Source: Abelmoschus esculentus (Eukaryota; Streptophyta; Magnoliopsida; Malvales; Malvaceae). Taken from it: a stretch of DNA of 64,000 bases. The translations under genes and the position numbers were made by a program. The stretch is taken from the NCBI GenBank assembly GCA_035048815.1, contig JAUCBN010000038.1:15500501-15564500 (forward strand), read 5' to 3'. The notes under the pieces were generated by a model. It was not told the origin of the DNA and ran no database searches. It was given only the letters and a program-made list of their open reading frames with translations. Positions 10,540 to 20,400 of this stretch are shown in pieces; the first letter of the stretch is position 1, and the number at the start of each line of letters is the position of its first letter.

Positions 10540-11846
10540 AAAGCATCGAATTGCCCGCACATTGTTATGGAGTGGAAGAGGAGAAAGATAGGAATCCTTG
10601 GTATCACGATATTCTACAGTACATCAAATCTCAAGTTTATCCTGAAGGAGCCACAGATATTGATAAAAGAACTATTTGGAGAATGGCATCAGGGTACGTC
10701 CTCGATGGGGATATCTTGTACAAAAGAGGGAGTGATCAGGTGTTAATGAGATGTGTTGGCGCCCAAGAAGCTAAAACCATAGTGACAGAAATACACGAAG
10801 GCATATGCGAGACTCATGCTAATGGTTTTGCAATGGCTAGAAAAATCATGAGATGTGGCTATTATTGGTCAACGATGGAAGGAGACTGTATTAGTCATGC
10901 CAAAAGATGTCACAAATGTCAGATCTATGCAGATAAAATTCATTCCCCGCCATTGTCGTTACATACTTTGAACGCACCTTGGCCTTTTGCCGCCTGGGGG
11001 ATAGATGTCATCAGACAGATTCATCCTAAGGCATCTAATGGACACCGCTTCATTTTAGCAGCAATTGATTATTTCACTAAATGGGTAGAGGCTGCCTCCT
11101 ACGCCAACATCACGCGAGCCACGGTCTGTAGGTTTCTGAAAAAAGAGATCATCTGTCGTTATGGTTTGCTAGAAATAATTATTACCGATAACGCCACAAA
11201 TCTGAACAACAAGATGATTTTTGAGGTGTGTGAACAGTTTAAGGTTATTCATCACAACTCTACTGCATACCGTCCTAAGATGAACGGAGCAGTTGAGGCC
11301 GCTAATAAGAACATTAAGAGGATCATAGCGAAAACTACAGATACTTTCAAGGATTGGCATGAGAAGTTGCCTTTTGCGTTGTTTGCTTATCGAACCTCAA
11401 TACGAACCTCGACCGGGGCAACCCCATACTCACTGGTTTACGGTATGGAAGCAGTCCTACCACTCGAAGTTGAAATACCTTCTCTCCGAATTCTGAGTGA
11501 GTCTAAATTAGAAGATGCTGAATGGACACAAGTCAGGATAGATAATCTGAACCTAATAGAGGAAAAGAGATTGAACGCCATTTGTCATGGTCAGATGTAT
11601 CAGAAAAGAATGATGCGAGCCTATAATAAGAAGGTTAGGCCTCGTGAATTTCAGGAAGGGGATATGGTGCTTAAAAGGGTCTTACCTATTCAAAAGGACT
11701 TCCGAGGGAAATGGATGCCTAACTGGGAAGGGCCGTACATCGTAAAGAGGATCTTTTCAGGGGGAGCTGTTATTCTGATAGAGATGGACGGAAATGAGAT
11801 GAGTAATCCCGTGAACTCCAATTCGATCAAGAGGTATTATGCTTGA
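10540..11846 (+). pseudogene. Integrase of copy A (domain itself open)
   Basis: Inserts the cDNA into the host genome. It has an H2C2 zinc finger (HEGICETHANG ... CHKCQ, about 10,795-10,920), then the DDE core: the first Asp in AWGIDVI, the second in ITDNATN (about 11,184) and Glu in NGAVEAANK (about 11,284). The C-terminal domain ends KRYYA before the stop at 11,844-11,846. No chromodomain follows, as expected for non-chromovirus Tat/Ogre elements. The domain has no internal stop, but it is cut from RT by the stops and frameshift upstream. Copy B's integrase (53,020-54,326) is nearly identical. Confidence 0.93.
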
Positions 11847-12660
11847 GTTAGAGGGGGGAGATAGAAAAAAAAAGAAAAAAAGAAAAAAAGAAAAAAGAAA
11901 AAAAAGAAAAAAAGAGAAAAAGAGAAAAAAAAAAGAGAAAGAAAAAAAAAAGAGAAAGAAAAAAAAAAGAGAAAAAAAAAACGGAGGTTTCAGGGTGAAA
12001 ACCCGAAAAGGGCACCTTAAGACCACAGTAGGGTTTAAGGTGAAAATCCAAAAAAGGACGCCTTAGAACCAAAGGAGATTTTGAGTTGAAAACCCGAAAG
12101 GGCGGCCTAAATGTTTGCAAGACTCGACACTTCGTCAACCTTCTCGGAGGCCATTGTGATCAAGTCGAGAAGCAAGATCTTTACTGTAGTTGATTAGTTC
12201 TCGTATCATTCATACCTTCAATATTGTAAAGTTTGTCTTGAGTTTAATTCTCCTCCTTCTCTTGCATATTTCGTGTTTGCCATGACTTTTGAAATATAAT
12301 AGCTATATTAAATATTCTTGTGCGTCACATTTATTCCTTTTTAGATAAATCAACGCGGAATATCAATGAACAAAGTTTTTTTTTTCAAAATTGCTATGAT
12401 TCATCCCATCGACTACAGGTCAGAGAGAAGCGAAGTCCAAGTCAACCCGCAGTAACCAACAAAGATCATCAAAGATTCAACTCTACAAGGTGAAAACCCG
12501 AAAGGGCGCCTAAAGGAGAGAAAAAAGAAGAAAAAGAAAAAGAAAGAAAGAAGAAGAAGAAAGAAAGAAGAAGAAGAAGAAAGAAAAGAAAAAGAAGAAA
12601 AAAAAGGAAGAGGAAAAAGAAAAAAGAAAAGAAAATGGAAAAAGGGGAGAAAAAGTCGTT
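11847..12660 (+). repeat. Purine tracts and repeated CCCGAAAGGG motifs in the 3' untranslated region
   Basis: Two long purine-only tracts (about 11,864-11,982 and 12,515-12,640) flank degenerate repeats built on GGTGAAAACCCGAAAGGGCG. Good copies of the core are at 12,002-12,012 (with one extra A), 12,093-12,102 and 12,497-12,506, plus a decayed copy near 12,044. As RNA, CCC-GAAA-GGG can fold as a small hairpin with a GNRA tetraloop. The same set occurs in copy B as pyrimidine tracts (52,290-52,450 and 52,840-52,990). This is noncoding and its function is unknown. Confidence 0.8.
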
Positions 12661-12920
12661 AAAACGAAAACCTGCGAACAGGTGCTCCGAAAGAAGTAAA
12701 TTTAGGAATTCTGTTTGTTGGAGGGGAAAAACGATGTCAGTAGATGGCTTGAGTCCTAACATAGGGAACGATTACAGAGAAGAAATGAAATCAAAGAGAC
12801 TAGATCCGAACAACTTTTGTCTGTGACCCGAACATGTATCATGTAGAATAGGAGCATGCTAACCCATACCATGTCACATCATATGCATTTACAGGAAAGA
12901 AGGGCACTAGCATTTCAGTG

Positions 12921-13330
12921 CTCGCCCACTACGGTATACGCTCGAAGAGAGGGACCGTCAGATGCTGCAATGATCAGAAATCAGAGCATCTCGAAGATGT
13001 AGATTCTACGAAGAAGGGATCAACATTGTTTTTGCGACATATGCTTGAAGAACGGGGTCGCCCACTACGGTATACGCTCGAAAAGAGGAATCGTCAGATG
13101 CTGCGATGATTAGAAATCAGAGCATCTCGAAGATGTGGATTCTACGGAGAAGAGATCAATATTGTTTTTACTACACATACTCGAGGAGAGGGGTCGCCCA
13201 CCACGGTATACGCTCAAAGAGAGAGACCATTAGATGCTGCAATGATCGGAAATCAGAGTATCTCTAAGATGTGAATTCCATGGAGAAGGAATCAACATTG
13301 TCAGAATTCTAGATTTGGGGTTTCATACAG
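12921..13330 (+). repeat. Three tandem copies of a ~136-bp unit near the 3' LTR
   Basis: Units start at GCCCACTACGGTATACGCTC around 12,924, 13,061 and 13,196, giving periods of 137 and 135 bp. Each contains 'cgctcgaagagaggg', 'gatgctgcaatgatcagaaatcagagcatctc' in variant form and 'gaagggatcaacattgttttt'. Copy B has about two units at 51,790-52,020 in the reverse orientation. The copies differ by several percent. I see no coding function. Confidence 0.85.
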
Positions 13331-13713
13331 GAGAGACTCGGATCGAACACTATTACGAAGAGCTTTATATAGGAAAGGCTCAAAGATTTTCAAAGATTGG
13401 TTCTATATAGGAAGGATCATTTTATTCAACAGTTCAGAGTTTAAAGTCTCATAGAGGGGGGACCTACAGCTCAGAATCCTTAAATTTGCTCAAAATGTCT
13501 AAATAAGGGAATCAAGGTTGCTTCTAAAATTTCTCTTTTAATATGTGTAGGTGACCTCAAGTCGAAACATTGTCCGGCCAAGTCAATCAGGGGATCAAGG
13601 AACGGAAGGGCTGTCAAAACTGCGGAGAAAAGGCTTTCGGATCAGGTTCTTCAAACAGGGAAGTCGGATAAAATTAGTGTTTTTTTGTCTTTGCCTTATC
13701 ATTGTTTTACAAC
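13331..13713 (+). other. 3' untranslated stretch of copy A
   Basis: Noncoding stretch between the tandem units and the purine tract. It holds short degenerate repeats of 'ataggaaaggctcaaagatt' type (about 13,366-13,430). I see no gene or recognisable site. The region is absent or shortened in copy B, where the tandem units abut the purine tract. Confidence 0.5.
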
Positions 13714-13733
13714 GATAAGCAAAGAGGGGCAAC
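13714..13733 (+). other. Polypurine tract of copy A
   Basis: GATAAGCAAAGAGGGGCAAC directly precedes the TG that opens the 3' LTR. It would be the plus-strand primer. Copy B has the identical tract at 51,756-51,775 on the - strand, which fixes the LTR boundary in both. Confidence 0.88.
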
Positions 13734-16700
13734 TGTAATCACTAATTTTATCCGGGGTATAACCGTTTATTTTTGTTTTTATCCTAAATAATGGGCTTTA
13801 GTTATTCAATTAATTTTAAGTACCTTATGATTTCTAATTATTTGTTTTAAAAAATCCAAAATATTATTATGTTTTACATTTCTAATCACTAATTTTATCC
13901 GGGGTATAACCGTAAATATTATTTTTTTTACTTTTATTGTCAAAACCCAAAATTTCATAATACTATTATTTTTAATATAGACATGTACATATTTATTTTG
14001 TTTTCTTTATTTTACCATTACCTATTATCTATTTTGTCTTATTTCGTTGATATTATATTACCATTAGTATTACTATTATGCCTCTTTATTAATTATTACT
14101 ATTATTTTCTTTTTTCGGTTCGTATTACTATTTATATTATTATTAGTATTATTAATATCATTATATTATCTTTATAAATATAAAAATAAATTTAAAAACA
14201 GAAATAAATGAGCCCAAATAATAATTTACATTTTACAAAGCCCAATCTGAAATAAATAAAACAATATAATAAATACATGAATCTATAATAATTAGATCAA
14301 CCCAAAGAATATACAAGGCCCGATTGTTAAGCCCAAACCGAATAAAACCATTAACCCTAATACCCTTTTCTTGTATCTGCGCAGCCAACATCTGGCCATT
14401 GGATCTAATCCAGATCCGACGGTCCAGATCCAAGGAGGAAAGCCGGTTCAGCTCCAGCCACGCACCGACGCGCCCGCGTTTCACATTCCATGCGCACGTG
14501 TCCTTCACGCGGAGAACTCCTCAGATGCTCCGACCGCTTGTCTTCTCGTCGCCGTCGCCGTCGCCGATGATCCTCTCGTACTCCCGGTGATGACTCATAC
14601 AAAAATACAAAAAGTGTCAGAACGTACGAAATTCACAGCACATTTCAGAGAATTTCGACATATTTCTAACAGATTTCAGAGGGTAATCGGAGACCATTCG
14701 ACCACAATTTCCAGAAAAAGGCAGAGAGCACACATACATCCAAAAGTCAGAAAAAACCAGAGTAAATTAGGAACCCTATTTCATGTAATTCTTCAATCGG
14801 CTATAAAGAGGACCGATTTTCGTTTTGTAAGGCTCTCGGCCATATTTGGAATCGAATAGAAAGAAAAGAAGTTCTTAAGGTAATTTCAACCCTTTTATGC
14901 ATGTTAAAAAACCTAGAAAAAAGAAGTCTTTTTACCTCTAGTGGTCATGGTTTAAGCTTTCGCCGTCCACCTTTACATCCGGTAACAAGCCTCGCGACTC
15001 CCAAGCCGTCGTCGGTGAGCCGAGAAAAGGGAATCGGAGATCTGGTGCTTGAATCGGACCCTTCTTCTTTTTCTTCTCTTAAAGTGGCCCCTTTTGATAG
15101 TTGTTTTCAAAAAAGAAAGGGTTTCGATCTTTGATTCAGGTGGATTTAGAGGTATTCCTGAGTCGGGATTTGAAAAACAAAGCGAGAAAGGAGTTTTTTT
15201 TACCGATCGTCACCGTTAACGGTGGCCGAGGCGGTGGTTTGTTTAAAATGGCCTGTCGGAATCTGGGTTTAAGGATGAACACCCATGTGTTCATCCATTT
15301 TTCTCAACAAACAGAGGATATCTCTTTTTCGATTTGGAAATAATAAGCAAAAGAGGGATGGGATCCTTTTTCGGTTGTGTTTTATAGTCTGAGGATTTCA
15401 AAGAAATGGCTTTATTATGTTTTTAGATCCCTCCGCATGGGTTATTTTCTCCCCCGGTCCTTTGAAGTTTTAGATATGTTTTATTCTGATCCCGATTCCT
15501 ACGGTAATCATCTGTAAAAATTGGTTTTACTTGTTTTTGGTTCTCCCGTGTTTTGGGTCTTTTTTTTAAGGTCTTCCCCTTGGTTTAATCACTTTAGAGG
15601 TCCTTAGTTGTTTTCAAGATTTTACAATTCAGTCATCGTTCGAATGTTTTTCACTCATTTTGTTTTTTTTTATGTTTATTTGGGCCATTGACAGAATTAT
15701 CTTTCTTTTATTTTTTTATTTATTTTTTTATTTATTGATGCGTTTATATTACCTTTTTGTAATTATTTCTTTATTTGCTTCCATTTATGTACTTGATGCA
15801 CATATTCGTATTTATCTTGCTTAGGTATTTTATTTTTGTTCTTACATTTGCTTTTTTATATGGTTAGTATTTTTGTCATGTATATATTTGGGCTTACCAT
15901 GTTTAGATTAGCATGTCATGTATTTTTGATTATTTACATATTTGTTATTTATTTCTCTTGCCATATATTCATGCTTATGTACATGTCTTTCATTTTATCT
16001 TTGTCATTGTTTATGTTGATACACTTTAGTCCTGTCACATTACATATCTATGTATATATGTATTTTAGTTTCTTATCACATGCTCATTTTAATGTTGTTC
16101 TTGTGGTCATATTATTATTGTTGTGTGTTTTTTTTCTTTTGCTTCATGTTCATGCATTATGTTTTGTTCCCATACGCATTGATTATCGTATATTTTCATT
16201 CGTATTTATTCTTGTTCGAGGACACATCTATTTCATAATTAACGGACCTTTTTAATTATGTCTTTATTCGGTCGTAACGGGCCCGCGTTCCAACGAAATG
16301 GTCGCGGTGTATGCGTTACCTTCGAGCGAAGATACGGTAAAAATAAAATTGAATTCGAATATTTAAACAAATTTCAATTTAATGCCATTTTAATCCGAAA
16401 ATTTAAAATTAATTAAGCGGTCATTTTGATAGAGGTGCCAATTTTTGGGCGGTTTTTAGCGCTAATACCGTTTTTTTTTAAATCGTAACTGGCTCTCGAA
16501 CCCAAACCATTTTGAATCTCTGGTTTTTACGGTGTCCGGCCTACCAATGTGGCCGGTGGCGACTCCACCCTTTTTTTTTTAAAAAAAATCCATACTTTTA
16601 AAATTTCCCTTTTCAATCTAAAATTCCTTTTTTATCTCAAATCCCTAATTTCAACTTTCCAATTCCTATTTTTTTAAAGAACCCTAGATTTTAAATTTCT

Positions 16701-16878
16701 TTTAATATTTCAAAATTTCCAATTTTTGTACACAATTTAAAAACCTAATTTTTTAAATCCTAATTTTCTAAAATTCCCCAAAATTTTATTTCAAACCCTA
16801 ATTCCAATTCCACTAGTGACCCTTTTTTCCTTTTTTACTACACCTATTATTATTTTTAAGAAATTTAGGGTCGCTACA
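13734..16878 (+). repeat. 3' LTR of copy A (3,145 bp)
   Basis: Starts TGTAATCACTAATTTTATCC and ends GGTCGCTACA. The first ~35 bases recur at 13,882-13,916, so the LTR edge carries an internal duplication with a ~148-bp period. A GC-richer block (about 14,330-15,050) holds a CACGTG G-box at 14,495-14,500 and a TATA-like CTATAAAG at 14,801-14,808, so U3 probably ends shortly after. The remaining 3' two thirds are T-rich. The frames inside it, including a 139-aa hydrophobic frame at 15,836-16,255 also found at 462-881, are not supported as genes. Confidence 0.93.
14801..14808 (+). promoter_or_regulatory. Probable LTR TATA box
   Basis: CTATAAAG sits in the context cggCTATAAAGagg. The - strand of copy B's 3' LTR has the same context, cggCTATAAAggc (50,581-50,588), although much of the surrounding LTR has diverged. 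Conservation supports a core promoter, with transcription starting about 30 bases downstream. Confidence 0.6.
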
Positions 16879-19057
16879 GTCAACATAATGTTATGTCAAA
16901 ACACTGACCACTTAGTGCATTCGAGATATATGATTAGAATGTCATCGTTACTAAATTATCTCTCTATTTAATTTATCATTTAATTAAAGTGAGTAATCCT
17001 AAGAGGCTCTAATTATTTTTTTAAATGTAATTTAGATGTTCACTAAACAAATATGCAACATGAATTTAAAACATGAGAAATAGATTAAACAAATAAATAC
17101 CATAAGAGACTTAAACCATAAATATGACAAAAATACATACAAGACATATGGCAGATTTAGCTTTGTGGTCTAAGTTCTTTGTTGAGCCGGGCTATTGTCA
17201 CTGATCAGTATGAAATCATGCATTTAATTGATATGGTCAAAAGCAGAGAGGGCATCTTTTAAGGATTTCTCATCAACCGACCATGGCAATCCACGTCAAG
17301 AACCATTTGCCTTCGTCTCCTCTCATCGAGATTAACCAAAGAGTTTTGTTGTCATCGTCTTACTCGTAACTCTTGATTTTGCCCCGGTGTAGCGGTTCTT
17401 GGCACCTCTATCGAACTTCTTCGTATCTTCATGAAATATGAACCCGATGGTTTCGTTGTAATCAAGCAAATTTTTCTACTGTTCCCCGATGCTTGTCTGC
17501 GTAGTTTTATCGTATGTTCTTAGTCCAAAACGCTATTCTTTCTTGCCTGCCTCTCACTGCTTTTTAAATCCATGCTCCTCCCTTGAATCCGAGCAGGTCT
17601 CCCCAAAGCACAAATCAAATCCCCTTAATAACCAACTGAAATTTTTGTTTCAATGTCCTGTCATCTCTAGGAAGCCATTCCCTACTCAAAATCATGGCAT
17701 GTGTCATGCCCGAATCAAGCTCGCCTCCTTTGAAGTTGCTGCAGCAGAGATGCCTCTGTGGATCCTCCAAGACTCTGGAAACCCCCCTTTTTAATTGCTT
17801 TCGGTTCCATGTTGTGGAGACCCCCTGAATCCATTCTTTCGGTTTTTTAACCAAAGAAAAACTGCCCCTCACCCCAAAACCGATCCTCATCTTATCCTTT
17901 TCTTTATTTTATTTTGATGATTTATTATTATTATTATCTATATTATCTACTTAATTAAATATTTACGTAGGTCCTTAGTTAAAATTCGAGTATGATAATT
18001 ATAATTTGAGTAATTCTATTTTTTAGTTATAAAAATCCTTGTTCTTCTCGTTTTATTTTTCATTAACTATTGATGAACTTTATAAAACGATGAGTTTCAT
18101 CTTTGTTTTAAGATAAGAATAGAGTAAAAATATTTTTTTGGTTTTATATTCACATGTTAAAAATAAAATAGACTAATTAAATTAATTTAAATCATTTTTA
18201 TCATTATATTTTTTAATCGTTAATTTTTTTGTTTTTAATTAAAATACTAGCTTAGATAAAACCCCTAGAATTGGGTGCTTAGATATTTAGTTAGATCCTT
18301 ATAAAAAAATCACTTAGATTAATAAGACATAATTATATTTTAACCTAATATGTGAAATTTTGGGCATCACGGGGTGATAATTTTTTCTCACGCATTCAAC
18401 TCTCATTTTTTTTATTAATAAAAAATTATTTTTTTAATAAAAAGAAAATAATTTTATTAAAACAAATTGTTTTTAGATGATTCAATTATATTTTTTAAAT
18501 AAATTAATATTAACTCCGTTATTTTGTTAAATAAACGTCAAATTACTTAAAAAAACGACAAATCGATAATTAACTCATAAACTTCGTGAATGTAAGGATT
18601 GTTGGATGTCTAAAGCTCTAATTACATCAAAATGATGATTTAGATACCCAAGAAGAGGTTAAGTTTAAGGTTTAATCAACGAGAATAAAGTATTATCAAG
18701 AGATTTAACCATTTAAGCCATTCACAAACTAATTAGACATCATTTTAATTTTTAAGAGAAATGTTTTTTTTTTAATTAGCCGTAAACAAGTGAAATTCTA
18801 GAAATATATATATATTTTAAATCAGAAAAATAAAAACCAACGAATCGCATCATTAGTTTTTAACGAAGTTAGCAAAAATACCAAAAATAAAAACAAAATA
18901 AAATTTAAGTGATTATAATAAAAATTTAAAACGACAAAACATTGTTTTAAAATTAAGTGTTATATTTATTATTTTTTTAAAAAGCTAATAGCGATTACAA
19001 TATTATATGTTCTAAAATATAATCTCCACCATTTGACATTGATCGCTCAATCGCTCT
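16879..19057. other. Intergenic DNA, no supportable gene
   Basis: AT-rich DNA after copy A. An island of more balanced composition at about 17,150-17,890 carries open frames of about 100 aa on both strands. Neither resembles a family I know, and neither has convincing start or splice signals. It may be a gene relic or an unrecognised transposon fragment. From 17,900 to 19,030 I see only A/T-rich low-complexity sequence. Confidence 0.5.
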
Positions 19058-19282
19058 TAGGGGTGCTTATCGAGCGAGTCGATCACGAGTTGGACATTGC
19101 TCGACTCGTGCTCGTTAAAATTTTTTTGTTTCTCAACTCGTTGCTCGTTGAGCTCGTTAAAATTGTGCTCGACTCGTGCTCATTAAAATATTTTGTTGCT
19201 CAACTCGACTTGTTGCTCGTTAAGCTCATTAAAAACTTACCTTATTTTTAACTAAAAGTAAAATTTAATAATACCGTATAAG

Positions 19283-19996
19283 GAAAAATTATTACATGAA
19301 CCCTTTCCACCACTTAGGATATGGTCTCAACCAATTAAATTAAGACACATAATATATTTTTTCCATATCAAATTTACAAATAAGCATTGGCCAAATCATC
19401 TAATTTAATGTCTTTGATTTAAAAAAGAAAAAAAATATTATCAAAGATTTCTTGTTTCATCTTTCTTTTAAAAAAATTTTAATTAATTTTTTATATAGAT
19501 TTGGGGTTTATGATTTAGAGTTTAGGGTTAGGGATCAGTGGTTTAAAAATTAGTGGTTTAGGGTTTATGTGGTTTAAGGATTAGTGGTTTAGGGTTTATG
19601 TGGTTTAGGCTTAGGTTTTAGGGTTTATGTGGTTTAGGGTTAGGGTTTAGGGTTTATGTGGTTTAGGGTTAGGGTTTAGGGTTTATGTGGTTTAGGGTTA
19701 GGGTTTAGGGTTTAGGGTTATGTGTTATTGTTTAGGTTAGGGTTAGGGTTTAGGGTTTATGATTTATGATTAGAGATTAGAAAAAATTAATTAAAAAAAT
19801 TGAACAATAAAGAGGAAAACGATATAAAAAATCTTTGATAATATTTTTTTTTCATTTTTAAATCAAATGCATTAAAGTGGATGATTTGGATGATGCTTAT
19901 GTGTAAATATGATATGAAAAAATATATTATGTGTCTTATTTTAATTGGTTGGGACCATATCCTAGGTGGTGGAAAGGGTTCATGTAATAATTTCTC
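19283..19996. mobile_element. Mutator-like MITE, 714 bp, with telomere-like core
   Basis: Inverted terminal repeats of roughly 220 bp: left GAAAAATTATTACATGAACC, right end reading inward GAGAAATTATTACATGAACC, continuing with strong similarity (cctttccaccac.taggatatggt). Flanked by 9-bp direct repeats CCGTATAAG (19,274-19,282) and CCGTATGAG (19,997-20,005), one mismatch. A 9-bp target duplication with long TIRs beginning GA fits the Mutator superfamily. There is no coding capacity. The centre (about 19,500-19,765) is a telomere-like array. Confidence 0.85.
19500..19765 (+). repeat. Telomere-like TTTAGGG repeats inside a MITE
   Basis: Degenerate array of the plant telomere heptamer. The best part is organised as a ~28-bp unit, TTATGTGG followed by TTTAGGGTTAGGGTTTAGGG, repeated three to four times at about 19,600-19,700. 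It lies wholly between the two inverted repeats, so it is cargo or core of the MITE rather than a chromosome end. Confidence 0.88.
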
Positions 19997-20400
19997 CCGT
20001 ATGAGGCATAATATTAATTTAAATTAACAAATTTAACCAAAAATATCAAGAAGAGTGTATAAAAATTTTTAAAGTCTAAATTCAAAAGTAACATTCCATA
20101 AATACACCAAATTAGTATATTAAAATTAAAGTAACAATTCACAGTTAATAATTATTATTTAAATTTATTTTTTTAAATGAATTATTTTAAAATATTTATT
20201 AAAAAATATTTTAAAAAATTAACGAGCTGCTCGCGAACTTATCGAGTCAAGTTAGACTTTGCTCGATTCAACTCGTTAAGGTATCGAGTCGAGCTCAAGT
20301 TCGAGTCGAGTTAATCCGAGTCGAGTTCAAGTTTGAGTCGAGTTAATCCGAGTCGAGTATTTATCGAGTTTTGATCGAGTCGGGTTCGAGCAATTCACGA

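Larger units (their letters stand above)
1..16878 (+). mobile_element. Ogre/Tat-type Ty3/gypsy LTR retrotransposon, copy A
   Basis: Copy-and-paste element whose 5' LTR is cut by the window edge. Bases 1-1506 are repeated directly at about 15,362-16,878. Downstream of the first LTR lies a primer site matching the 3' end of tRNA-Arg; upstream of the second is a purine tract. Internal order is ORF1 - gag - protease - G-patch-like segment - intron - RT - RNase H - second RNase H - integrase. The extra ORF1, the tRNA-Arg primer, the second RNase H and the PRO/RT intron are known marks of the Ogre/Tat lineage. By alignment the 5' LTR should begin about 1.6 kb before the window, giving an element near 18.5 kb. 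Hand comparison of the LTRs gives roughly 30 substitutions in 1.5 kb, so insertion is fairly recent. All ORFs are broken, so it is not autonomous. The 5 bases after the 3' LTR (gtcaa, 16,879-16,883) would be the target duplication, but the left flank is not visible. Confidence 0.95.
19058..20400. mobile_element. hAT-like non-autonomous element, right end lost, split by a nested MITE
   Basis: Begins TAGGGGTGCTTATCGAGC, close to the TAGGGGTGTAAACGAG end of the complete hAT-like MITE at 21,802-22,344. Both flanks of the nested MITE are rich in the same ctcg/gtcgag phrases (19,066-19,230 and 20,221-20,400), with no equivalent in surrounding DNA. No opposite terminus resembling CTCATTTACACCCCTA is visible near 20,400, so the right end is truncated or too degraded to see. 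Confidence 0.6.

Noticed and set aside
14324..15343. Several 65-162-aa frames in the GC-richer part of the LTR
   Set aside because: They lie across the LTR promoter block, overlap each other on both strands and are not preserved in copy B's LTR.
17489..17794. 101-aa + strand frame and an overlapping 91-aa - strand frame at 17,615-17,890
   Set aside because: No similarity I can name, no start or splice support, and mutually overlapping frames of equal quality.
19500..19765. Chromosome end or telomere
   Set aside because: The array is short, degenerate, enclosed by MITE inverted repeats and followed by genes.
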